Source: Cyanobacterium sp. Dongsha4 (GTDB lineage Bacteria > Cyanobacteriota > Cyanobacteriia > Cyanobacteriales > Cyanobacteriaceae). Taken from it: a stretch of DNA of 64,000 bases. The stretch covers positions 3,299,326 to 3,363,325 of the forward strand of contig NZ_CP084098.1 in NCBI RefSeq assembly GCF_036345015.1. The letters are read 5' to 3'. The translations under genes were made by a program, and so were the position numbers. Below the pieces are notes generated by a model. That model saw only the letters and a list, made by a program, of their open reading frames with translations, was not told the DNA's origin and did not search any database. Below are positions 9,339 to 17,854 of this stretch, piece by piece (position 1 is the stretch's first letter; each line of letters starts with the position of its first letter).

Positions 9339-11753
9339 ATGAGCAATATTCAAAAGGTAGATAATATCTCGGTTAATGATAATTTAACTAATAAAAAAAG
9401 AGCAATCTTTACTATCTGCTCTAATAATTATTTACCATATGCTAGAATTTTGTTTCACTCATTACAAAAATATCATCCTTCAGACCAAATATATCTTTGT
9501 CTTGCGGATAAAAAAGACCCCTTATTTCCCCTAGAGATAGATAATATTAATATTATTGAAGGAGAAGAATTAAATATTCCCAATTTTTATGATTTTGCTT
9601 TTCGCTACGACATAATGGAGTTTAATACTGCTCTCAAACCATATATGATGCAGTTATTGATAGAAAAATATAATTTTGATCAGGTAGTTTATTTAGATCC
9701 AGATATAGAATTATACGCTCCTTTAGATTCTGTTTTTTCAGCTTTAGATAATGGCAGTGATTTTGTAATTACCCCCCATATAACTAAACCTTCAGAAGGA
9801 GAAGGCTATCCCGGAGATATTGGAGTCATGCAAGCAGGTATTTATAACTTGGGTTTTATTGCTGTCAGTAATAGTTGTCAAGTAATTGAATTTTTACACT
9901 GGTGGGGTAGAAAATTGCGTTTTCATTGTTTAAGTGAGCAAGAAAAAGGGATTTTTGTAGATCAAAAATTTGTTGATTTATTACCAGCTTTTCATGATAA
10001 AGTGACCATTCTTAAAGATACAAATGTTAATGTTGCTTATTGGAATTTAGAACAAAGAAAATTAGAGAAAAATAATAATAATTGGTTTGTTGATAATAAC
10101 CCTTTAGTCTTTTTTCACTACAGTGGTATTGATGTGAAAAATAATAAAAGATTATCTAAATATACCCATACTTTTAATGGAAATCTTAGCCCAGAACTAC
10201 AAGAATTAGTTGACAACTATATACTCAAATTAAAACACTATAGTTTTGCCAATAAATTTAAACCAAAATATTATTATAGCTATTTTAATAATGGTTCTTT
10301 TATCCCAAGTATTTTTAGAAAATTTTATAGAAAATTAAGTGATTTCTGGTGTGATAATCCTTTTGAAAATTTTGCTGAATACTTAAAAGATTTTAATAAT
10401 CCTCTTAACAATAATCATCATATTTTTATAACCAATTTAATGTATTTTTTATGGGAATTTAGAGATGATCTTAAATTTGCATTTAATTTAAACACTGATC
10501 AAGGAAGGGTTAAATATATTCAATGGTTTATAGAAAATGCAGAAATTAATCTATTTGATGACTATTTTATTGAACCAATAATTAATATTTTGCACCAGCA
10601 ACTTTCCCATTATAAATCAACTTCTCAAGAAATTATAAAAAGTAAATCACCTGTTAACATTATTGGTTATTTAAAGACAGAAACAGGGGTTGGACAAGCG
10701 GCAAGAATGGTAATTAAAAGTTTTGATGCTGTTACTTTTCCAGTGAGAGGTTTTCATGTTGATAATAACTATACTCGCCAACAAGATCAACAAGTTAGTC
10801 AATTTTTGGTAAATCAAATTAACTCTCCTATACATATCTACAAAGTTAACGCAGATCAGTTAGAAATTGTCAAAAATCAGGTAAAACAAAAAAGTAATAA
10901 ACCTATTTTTACTATTAATATGCCAGCATGGGAATTAAGTAGATTTCCCACAGAATGGGTAAAAAATTATGACGATATTGACGAGGTTTGGGTAGAATCA
11001 CAATTTGTTCAATTCTCTCTACAGTCTAAATTAAATATTCCTGTTATTTGTATGCCACCAGCCATCAACATAACTAAGTTTACAAGAGTAGATAGAAGTT
11101 TCTTTAACCTACCGAAAGATTCCTTCTTATTTCATTTTAACTTCGATTTTTCCTCTTTTTCTAGTCGAAAGAATCCTCAAGCAGTAATTGACGCTTATCG
11201 TCTTGCTTTTCGTAATAAAAAACTAGATATTCCTACTGCTTTAGTGATAAAAACTAGGGGTTATGATCCAGACAAAAAAAATTATCAAAAACTCTTAGAA
11301 ATGATTGATGGGGAAGAAGATATTATTGTCATTAATGACTATTTAAGTCATAGTGATGTTATGGCATTGATGGATTGCTGTGATTGTTATGTTTCCTTAC
11401 ATTGTTCGGAGGGATTTGGTTATACAATGGCGGAGGCAATGTTGTTGAAAAAACCTGTTATTGCGACTAATTATTCGGGAAATTGTGATTTTATTAATAG
11501 CTCTACTGGTTTTCCTGTTGACTATCAATTAGTCTCTTTAAATGCTAATGATTATCCTTTTGCACAAGGACAAAAATGGGCTAAAGCAGATATATATCAT
11601 GCTAGTTGGTTGATGCAAAAAGTAGTGGAAAATTTATCTGAAACTGAAAAAATTGCTAGGGCTGGACAATTAAAAATTCAAACGGATTATTCTCCCATAA
11701 GTGCAGGAAAAAGATATTTACATCGTTTACAAACTTTGGGTTTAATCAAATAG
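9339..11753 (+). CDS. Two-domain glycosyltransferase (GT8-like N-domain, GT4-like C-domain)
   Basis: A large 804-residue enzyme with two catalytic modules. Residues about 18-270 form a nucleotide-diphospho-sugar transferase of GT-A type. The DxD metal site lies in VVYLDPDIELYAP near 117-125, and substrate-handling segments such as GVMQAGIYNLGFIAV follow. Residues about 440-800 form a GT-B module, with NIIGYLKTETGVGQAAR at its start and the nucleotide-sugar site SLHCSEGFGYTMAEAMLLKKP near 685-705 carrying the paired glutamates of GT4. The middle is rich in Asn and Lys. It is followed after 40 bases by a methyltransferase, which suggests a two-gene unit for surface polysaccharide or glycoprotein. 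The sugars are unknown. Confidence 0.85.
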   Translation: MSNIQKVDNISVNDNLTNKKRAIFTICSNNYLPYARILFHSLQKYHPSDQIYLCLADKKDPLFPLEIDNINIIEGEELNIPNFYDFAFRYDIMEFNTALKPYMMQLLIEKYNFDQVVYLDPDIELYAPLDSVFSALDNGSDFVITPHITKPSEGEGYPGDIGVMQAGIYNLGFIAVSNSCQVIEFLHWWGRKLRFHCLSEQEKGIFVDQKFVDLLPAFHDKVTILKDTNVNVAYWNLEQRKLEKNNNNWFVDNNPLVFFHYSGIDVKNNKRLSKYTHTFNGNLSPELQELVDNYILKLKHYSFANKFKPKYYYSYFNNGSFIPSIFRKFYRKLSDFWCDNPFENFAEYLKDFNNPLNNNHHIFITNLMYFLWEFRDDLKFAFNLNTDQGRVKYIQWFIENAEINLFDDYFIEPIINILHQQLSHYKSTSQEIIKSKSPVNIIGYLKTETGVGQAARMVIKSFDAVTFPVRGFHVDNNYTRQQDQQVSQFLVNQINSPIHIYKVNADQLEIVKNQVKQKSNKPIFTINMPAWELSRFPTEWVKNYDDIDEVWVESQFVQFSLQSKLNIPVICMPPAINITKFTRVDRSFFNLPKDSFLFHFNFDFSSFSSRKNPQAVIDAYRLAFRNKKLDIPTALVIKTRGYDPDKKNYQKLLEMIDGEEDIIVINDYLSHSDVMALMDCCDCYVSLHCSEGFGYTMAEAMLLKKPVIATNYSGNCDFINSSTGFPVDYQLVSLNANDYPFAQGQKWAKADIYHASWLMQKVVENLSETEKIARAGQLKIQTDYSPISAGKRYLHRLQTLGLIK

Positions 11754-11793
11754 TAACATCACTTATCAAGTATATATAATTATCAATTTAATT

Positions 11794-13014
11794 ATGGAAA
11801 ATAAATTTATTTCTTACGCTCAAAATTTTGAAGATGTGTTGTTAAATCGTATTTTTAGAGAACAAAATACAGGATTTTATGTTGATATTGGTGCTAATCA
11901 CCCTGTTTATGATTCTGTAACCAAGGCTTTTTATGAAAGGGGATGGAGAGGAATAAATATTGAACCAGTACCTCAATATTATAATCTGTTAGAGTGCGAT
12001 CGCATCGAAGATATTAATTTAAACATAGGTATTAGTGATGAAGAAGGAGAATTAACATTTTATGATTTAGTAGATACAGGCTTATCTACATTTGATCAGG
12101 AAATGGCAGAAAAATTGTCAAAGGAAGACGGATTTAGTGTAGAAAAATACACGGTTAAAGTAAAAAAATTAGTCGATATTTGTCATAAATATATTCATCA
12201 ACCTATCGATTTTTTGAAAGTGGACGTAGAAGGGTGGGAAGAAAAAGTAATTTATAGTGGAGACTGGCAAAATTTTCGCCCAAAAGTGATAGTGATAGAA
12301 GCTACTATTCCCAATTCTCCAGAAAGAAAAAATACTAATATTTCTAATTTTTTACATCAGTATAATTATCATCATATTTACTTTGATGGTTTAAATGATT
12401 TTTATGTAGCTGAAGAATTTAAACATTGGGAAAACTTATTTAAGACTCCTGTTAATGTTTTTGATAAATTTACCACTTATCCCGAACAAGAAAAACAAAA
12501 ATCTATCACTCAATTACAAACAGCTATTAACTCCAAAGACGAATATATCAATTGTTTAATAATGGAAAAACAAACTACATCAGAACAAATGAGTAATTTA
12601 GAAAAAATGATTAAAACTAAAGATGAATATATAAATAACCTAGAAGAAATGATAAAATCCAAAGAAGAAGATAACCAAAATTTAAAAGATGATTTAATAA
12701 AATGTAAACAATTAATTAATGAACAAGAGAAGATAATTAAAAGACAATATACAATTCATGAGGCAGAAAAAAAAGACTTAAATCATTATATTCAACATTT
12801 GCAAAGCATTTTATCTCAACAACAAGAAACACTGAAAAAATATAATCAAGAACACACTGATATTAAAAAAGATCAATCTTTAGAAATATCTAATTTACGG
12901 AAATTAATTAATGATAAGAATGCGGAAATAGAGGGAATGAAAAGTAGTAAATTTTGGAAACTAAGGAAAAAATGGTTCAAAATCAAAAAGCTAATTAATG
13001 AAGATGCTCAATAA
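11794..13014 (+). CDS. FkbM-family methyltransferase with long C-terminal coiled coil
   Basis: A 406-residue protein. Residues 1-200 are an FkbM-type SAM-dependent methyltransferase, with SYAQNFEDVLL at the start, the SAM loop FYVDIGANHPVYDS near 29-42, INIEPVPQYYN, and the catalytic-side FLKVDVEGWEEKVI near 140-155. Residues about 235-385 are an uninterrupted stretch of Lys/Glu/Gln-rich heptads predicted to form a coiled coil. The protein ends in a basic WKLRKKW tail, a form often seen at the C-terminus of polysaccharide-assembly enzymes. It lies 40 bases after the two-domain glycosyltransferase and probably shares its transcript. It likely methylates a sugar made by that neighbour, which is inference. 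Confidence 0.87.
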   Translation: MENKFISYAQNFEDVLLNRIFREQNTGFYVDIGANHPVYDSVTKAFYERGWRGINIEPVPQYYNLLECDRIEDINLNIGISDEEGELTFYDLVDTGLSTFDQEMAEKLSKEDGFSVEKYTVKVKKLVDICHKYIHQPIDFLKVDVEGWEEKVIYSGDWQNFRPKVIVIEATIPNSPERKNTNISNFLHQYNYHHIYFDGLNDFYVAEEFKHWENLFKTPVNVFDKFTTYPEQEKQKSITQLQTAINSKDEYINCLIMEKQTTSEQMSNLEKMIKTKDEYINNLEEMIKSKEEDNQNLKDDLIKCKQLINEQEKIIKRQYTIHEAEKKDLNHYIQHLQSILSQQQETLKKYNQEHTDIKKDQSLEISNLRKLINDKNAEIEGMKSSKFWKLRKKWFKIKKLINEDAQ

Positions 13015-13042
13015 ATAATCCCTCAAATAATTGTAGAAAAAC

Positions 13043-13067
13043 TAAAAAAAGGAGGCAAAACCTCCTC
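13043..13067 (-). terminator. Rho-independent terminator on the minus strand
   Basis: On the minus strand AGGAGG TTTTG CCTCCT is followed by a run of seven T. It lies just beyond the stop at 13083 of a decayed small gene read on that strand. In the plus direction there is no T-run, so it is a poor terminator for the methyltransferase ending at 13014. Confidence 0.7.
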
Positions 13068-13082
13068 TCGAATCAACTTAAC

Positions 13083-13308
13083 TTACAAAATAATCAAACG
13101 GCAACCTGAAACTGTGACAGGAGTATCAATCTCACGGTAAAGAATACCAATCCACTCCTCCTTCTCTTTAGGAAAATCCTTCCATTTAACCACTAACACC
13201 CAATACTGCTCCAATTTCAACCCCTGACGAATAATATACTATTGTTTCTGCCCAGAATTCTTCGTGTTTATCAGTACGGAGGTACTTATGTGTTGTAAAT
13301 TTGTTAGG
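13083..13308 (-). pseudogene. Remnant of a small gene, frameshifted
   Basis: Read on the minus strand, one frame gives KFTTHKYLRTDKHEEF and AETIVYYS. The reading then continues, after a one-base frame change near 13227, as RQGLKLEQYWVLVVKW and ends TVSGCRLIIL-stop at 13083. Both halves look like real protein, neither has an ATG, and a stop lies in each frame at the wrong side. A strong minus-strand terminator directly follows. I do not recognise the family. A short live gene using a rare start in the second half is possible but less likely. Confidence 0.45.
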
Positions 13309-13320
13309 TTATTAAATTAA

Positions 13321-13336
13321 CAGTGCGATCGCACTG
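13321..13336. repeat. HIP1-centred palindrome
   Basis: CAGTGCGATCGCACTG is a perfect 16-base palindrome with the HIP1 octamer GCGATCGC in the centre. It lies in the 530-base spacer before hpnJ, which otherwise holds the small-gene remnant and AT-rich promoter sequence. Confidence 0.7.
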
Positions 13337-13556
13337 CGTCATGTCTTAGACAAGATCGCCTTTTATTTGCGACTCCTATAATGTAACAAACAAGAAAATA
13401 TTTTGACAACCCCTTAAACTAAGAACTTAAATTGTCTTATCTAAGATTTTTCTCTTCGATTAAGGTATATTTTGATTAACAATTCTTGTAAATGTAATCA
13501 GACTTGGAAGAAATTGTATTCAATATTTTTGTTACAAAAATAAATACTTGTTGACT

Positions 13557-14987
13557 ATGAAAAAAACTTTATTTTTAAATCCTCCCTCCTTTGATGGTTT
13601 TGATGGTGGTGCAGGTGCAAGGTATCAAGCAAAACGAGAAATAACATCTTTTTGGTATCCCACATGGTTGGCACAACCTGCCGCTTTAGTAACTGGTAGT
13701 AAATTAATTGATGCCCCTCCTCATAATCAAACAGTAGAAGATGTGTTGAAAATAGCCTCTGATTACGAATTGGTTATTATGCACACTAGCACCCCCTCTT
13801 TAGCTAATGATGTTAAATGTGCTGAAGCCATTAAGGCTCAAAATCCTGACACTGTTATTGGTTTTATTGGGGCTCATGTGGCAGTTTTACCCGAAAAAAC
13901 TTTAGTTGATAATCCCGTATTAGACTTTGTATGTCGCAATGAATTTGATTATACTTGCAAAGAGATTGCGGAAGGTAAAGATTTTAGTGATATTAAAGGT
14001 TTAAGTTATCGAGATCAAAACGGTAGTATTATTCATAATCAAGAAAGAGAGTTAATTCATGATTGGGATGCAATGCCCAGTGTTTTGCCTATTTATGCAC
14101 AAAATTTAGACATCAAAAAATATTTTATCGGTTATTTATTGCATCCTTATATTTCTTTTTATACTGGCAGAGGTTGCCCTGCTAAATGTAGTTTTTGCTT
14201 ATGGCCTCAAACTATTGGTGGACATAATTATCGAGCCAAGTCACCAGAAGCAGTGGGTAAAGAAATGGAAATGGCAAAGAGTCTTTTCGGAGATTCTGTA
14301 AGGGAGTATATGTTTGATGATGATACTTTTACCATTGATAAGCAAAGAGCGATCGCAATTAGTGAGCATTTGAAAAAATTAAAGCTAACATGGAGTTGTA
14401 ACGCCCGTGCTAATTTAGACTATGATACCCTCAAACAACTCAGAGATAATGGCTTAAGACTTTTGTTGGTAGGATTTGAATCAGGTAATCAGCAAATTCT
14501 TGACGGTATTCGCAAGGGTATTAAACTCGAAGTTGCCCGTAAATTTATGGAGAATTGTCGTAAATTGGGTATCAAAGTTCATGGTACATTTATTATCGGA
14601 TTACCCAATGAGAATCGGGAAACCATCGAAGAAACCATCCGTTTTGCTTGTGACGTCAATCCCCATACTATTCAGGTATCCATTGCCGCCCCTTATCCCG
14701 GTACAGAATTATATCGTCAGGCATTAGAAAATAACTGGTTTAGTAAGGAAAACTTGATTTCTGAGTCTGGTATTCAAACATCAACATTAGCCTATCCTAA
14801 TCTTTCTTCTGCCCAAATTGAGGATGCAGTTGAACAGATGTATAGAAAATTTTATTTTCGCCCTCAAGCTATTATTCCCATTGTTACAGAAATGTTAACG
14901 GATACGCAGATGTTAAGAAGAAGACTTAGAGAGGGTAAAGAGTTTTTTGCTTACCTCAAGGAAAGAAAAGAAAAAGCGACTGCGTAA
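13557..14987 (+). CDS. hpnJ: Hopanoid biosynthesis radical SAM protein HpnJ
   Basis: B12-binding-type radical SAM enzyme that acts in making the cyclitol ether headgroup of bacteriohopanetetrol. It starts at the ATG giving MKKTLFLNPPSFDGFDGGAG, which is the characteristic HpnJ opening; a TTG 9 bases earlier would only add MLT. The N-terminal 170 residues form the Rossmann-like B12-type domain, with IGFIGAHVAVLPE near 100. The cluster motif GRGCPAKCSFCLWPQ lies near 203-217, followed by FDDDTFTID and VGFESGNQQILDGIRKG. The length of 476 residues is normal. It is a single-gene unit; the partner genes hpnI and hpnK are 22 and 29 kb away. Confidence 0.9.
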   Translation: MKKTLFLNPPSFDGFDGGAGARYQAKREITSFWYPTWLAQPAALVTGSKLIDAPPHNQTVEDVLKIASDYELVIMHTSTPSLANDVKCAEAIKAQNPDTVIGFIGAHVAVLPEKTLVDNPVLDFVCRNEFDYTCKEIAEGKDFSDIKGLSYRDQNGSIIHNQERELIHDWDAMPSVLPIYAQNLDIKKYFIGYLLHPYISFYTGRGCPAKCSFCLWPQTIGGHNYRAKSPEAVGKEMEMAKSLFGDSVREYMFDDDTFTIDKQRAIAISEHLKKLKLTWSCNARANLDYDTLKQLRDNGLRLLLVGFESGNQQILDGIRKGIKLEVARKFMENCRKLGIKVHGTFIIGLPNENRETIEETIRFACDVNPHTIQVSIAAPYPGTELYRQALENNWFSKENLISESGIQTSTLAYPNLSSAQIEDAVEQMYRKFYFRPQAIIPIVTEMLTDTQMLRRRLREGKEFFAYLKERKEKATA

Positions 14988-15309
14988 GTAGGTAGGCAAA
15001 ATTAATTGGATATTTAGGTGATAAAAGGGAATAGGGAATAGGCAATGGGCAATAGGGTTTTAGAGAATTTTTATTCATTTTAAAATCCACAATCTATTTT
15101 GCATCATTACTTACCTTCGTTGTTGAGCAAAAATATCGGGTGAAGGTAAGTTTGATTGTTTCAGGTGGTAGGTTTTACTTGAGTTTGATATAAAATCGTT
15201 GGTTAAGGTAGGCAAGAGGCAAAGGTAAATAGTTAATAACACAAACTCCTAACTCAGTTTAAGTTAGAATTGATTAAAACCTATTGGAAATATAGTAACC
15301 GATTGAGCC

Positions 15310-17721
15310 TTGATTGAAAAAGAGACTTTAAAACTACTAGAATGGCAAAGGTTATGTCAACATCTTGCCACTTTTGCCTCAACAAAATTAGGTGCGATCG
15401 CATCTCAAAATTTAACTATTCCCCCTACCCTTGCCCACACTAAGTTATTATTAGCACAGACTCAAGAAGTTGTTACATTAGAAACAGATATTAACTGTAA
15501 TTGGTCTTTTCAGGGTATTCATGATGTGGGTGATGGTATTGAAAGGGCAAAAATGGGCGGTATGTTGTCAGGGGACGAGTTGCTGAATTTAGCCACAACT
15601 TTGGCAGGGGTACGCAAATTAAGAAGAATTATTGATGATAAAAACGATTTAATTACTCTCCAAGAATTAATAGCAAATATTAGAACTTTCCCCGAATTAG
15701 AGCAAGAAATTCACTTTTGCATAGATGATCGTGGGGAAATCACAGAAAGAGCTAGTCCTCAATTAGCAGAAATTAGACAAAAAATCAAGTCTTTACGCAG
15801 TAAAATTCAACAAACTTTACAAGGTATTATTCAACGTTATGGCAATGCCCTACAAGAATTAGTCATCACTCAAAGGGGCGATCGCTTCGTGTTGCCTGTG
15901 AAAGCGGATCATAGTGGCATAATTACGGGTATTGTCCATGATACCTCTAGTACAGGCTCGACTTTGTACGTTGAACCGAAATCAGTGGTTGAATTAGGGA
16001 ATAAGCTACAAACTAGCCGTAATCAAGAGAAAAGAGAAGAAGAAAAGATATTAAGGGCATTATCGGAGAAAGTAGCGGAAAATTGGGAAGATTTAGAAAG
16101 AATTTTGGCAGTGGCAACCACTTTGGATTTAGCCACCGCAAGGGCAAGATATAGCCTCTGGTTAGAGGCTTATCCCCCCGAATTTGTGGATTTTGCCGAC
16201 GGAGAAAGCATCACTTTAAGACAGGTTAGACATCCTCTATTAGTGTGGCAACAAAGGCAGGAAGAAGGCAATCCAGTCATTCCCATTGATGTGCGTATCT
16301 CCCCTGAAACGAGAGTTGTAGCCATTACAGGACCTAATACAGGGGGTAAAACCGTTACTTTGAAAACCATTGGCATGGTGGCGTTAATGGCAAAAGTAGG
16401 TTTATTTATTCCTGCGAAATCCCCAGCGAGAATACCCTGGTTTAATAATGTTTTAGCAGATATTGGTGATGAGCAGTCATTACAACAGAGTTTATCCACT
16501 TTTTCGGGGCATATTCGCCGTATTGTCCGCATTTTAGACGAAATTCAAGAAAATAACTCTTTAGTATTGTTAGATGAAGTTGGAGCAGGTACAGACCCCA
16601 ATGAAGGAACTGCGATCGCAATTTCTATTTTGAAATATTTAGCTAGTAATAACCTGTTAACCATCGCTACTACCCACTATGGAGAGTTAAAAAGCCTCAA
16701 ATATAGCGATTCCCGTTTTGAAAATGCTTCGGTGGAATTTGACGACGTGAGTTTACAGCCTACCTATCGTTTATTATGGGGCATTCCGGGGCGTTCTAAT
16801 GCCATTACCATCGCCCAAAGATTGGGGTTAAATGATGATATTGTCACGGAGGCAAAAGAATTGGTAGGGGGATTCTCTGCGGATGTGAATGAGTTGATTT
16901 CTGCCCTAGAAAAACAGAGAAAAGAGCAAGAAGACAAGCATCAACAGGCACAGGATTTGTTAACCAAAACGGAGTTATTCTATCAACAGGTAGAGGCAAA
17001 AGCCATTTCTTTACAAGCAAGGGAGAGAGATTTAAAGAAAGAACAAGAGCAACAGGTGCAAAAGCTCTTATTAGACGCTAAAAGCCAAATTAACCAAGTT
17101 ATTAAGGGATTAAAGCAAAAAGGTAGCCCGACAGCCCAAGATGCCCACCAAGCAACGGAAAATCTCGGTAAAATTGGCGATCGCTTCTTAACCCCTATTC
17201 AGAAAAGTAAGCCTAAATCTAGTTATAAACCAAAAGTGGGAGAAAGAGTCAGAATTTTGAGTATTGGGCAAGTAGCGGAAGTGTTGGGGGTAGATGACAG
17301 CAACGAGCAAATTAGCGCCCGTTTTGGCTTAATGAAAATGGTTATCCCCTTCTCTGATTTAGAATCCCTTGACGGTAAACGGTGGGAAAAACCAGAAACT
17401 CCCGTGAAGGAAAAACCCCCTGTTACCCCTGCCAAAAATCCCGTCAAAACCGAGACGAAAAGCCCCCCTACAGCCATACGCACCTCCCGTAATAGTGTCG
17501 ATATTCGGGGTAAAAGGATACATTTAGCTTATCCCATCTTAGAGAGGGCGATCGCATCTGCAACGGATATGGGTACAGTGTGGATTGTACACGGTAAAGG
17601 CACAGGAAGCCTCAGAAAAGGGGTACATGAATTTTTAGATCGTCATCCCCAAGTGAGTCATTATGAATTAGCCGAGCAAAAAGAAGGAGGGGCAGGAGTT
17701 ACCGTAGCCTATTTAACGTAG
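15310..17721 (+). CDS. mutS2: Endonuclease MutS2
   Basis: An 803-residue MutS2 protein, which in characterised bacteria suppresses recombination or acts on stalled ribosomes; the cyanobacterial role is untested. Walker A (GPNTGGKT) is near 340 and Walker B (LLDEVGAGTDPNEG) near 418, followed by the helical lever and a Lys/Gln-rich coiled coil at about 520-610. The C-terminal Smr nuclease domain spans about 728-803, with VDIRGKRI and the HGKGTGSLRKG motif. The start is a TTG; an in-frame stop lies two codons before it, so no earlier start exists. An internal hydrophilic linker (about 690-725) is rich in Pro and Lys. Confidence 0.95.
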   Translation: MIEKETLKLLEWQRLCQHLATFASTKLGAIASQNLTIPPTLAHTKLLLAQTQEVVTLETDINCNWSFQGIHDVGDGIERAKMGGMLSGDELLNLATTLAGVRKLRRIIDDKNDLITLQELIANIRTFPELEQEIHFCIDDRGEITERASPQLAEIRQKIKSLRSKIQQTLQGIIQRYGNALQELVITQRGDRFVLPVKADHSGIITGIVHDTSSTGSTLYVEPKSVVELGNKLQTSRNQEKREEEKILRALSEKVAENWEDLERILAVATTLDLATARARYSLWLEAYPPEFVDFADGESITLRQVRHPLLVWQQRQEEGNPVIPIDVRISPETRVVAITGPNTGGKTVTLKTIGMVALMAKVGLFIPAKSPARIPWFNNVLADIGDEQSLQQSLSTFSGHIRRIVRILDEIQENNSLVLLDEVGAGTDPNEGTAIAISILKYLASNNLLTIATTHYGELKSLKYSDSRFENASVEFDDVSLQPTYRLLWGIPGRSNAITIAQRLGLNDDIVTEAKELVGGFSADVNELISALEKQRKEQEDKHQQAQDLLTKTELFYQQVEAKAISLQARERDLKKEQEQQVQKLLLDAKSQINQVIKGLKQKGSPTAQDAHQATENLGKIGDRFLTPIQKSKPKSSYKPKVGERVRILSIGQVAEVLGVDDSNEQISARFGLMKMVIPFSDLESLDGKRWEKPETPVKEKPPVTPAKNPVKTETKSPPTAIRTSRNSVDIRGKRIHLAYPILERAIASATDMGTVWIVHGKGTGSLRKGVHEFLDRHPQVSHYELAEQKEGGAGVTVAYLT

Positions 17722-17730
17722 GGTTAATCT

Positions 17731-17817
17731 GAGTTCGGGGTTCGGAGTTCGGAGTTCGGAGTTAAGAATAAAATTTAATTATACACTGTTCCCTGTTCCC
17801 TGTTCCCTGTTCCCTAC
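17731..17817. repeat. Two adjacent short tandem repeats (GGAGTTC and CCCTGTT)
   Basis: At 17731-17765 the heptamer GGAGTTC is repeated (with variants). At about 17784-17817 CCCTGTT is repeated four times. Both lie in the spacer between mutS2 and the restriction-modification gene. The same GGAGTTC motif, or its complement, recurs at about 22735-22790, 27138-27167, 29364-29390 and 59618-59640. Confidence 0.75.
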
Positions 17818-17854
17818 CTTCACCGACAATTTTATATCTAACTGAGGTGTTATC

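Noticed and set aside
9162-9353. 63-residue minus-strand frame in the hemW-glycosyltransferase spacer
   Set aside because: Very AT-rich, hydrophobic low-complexity sequence overlapping the glycosyltransferase start; no family features.
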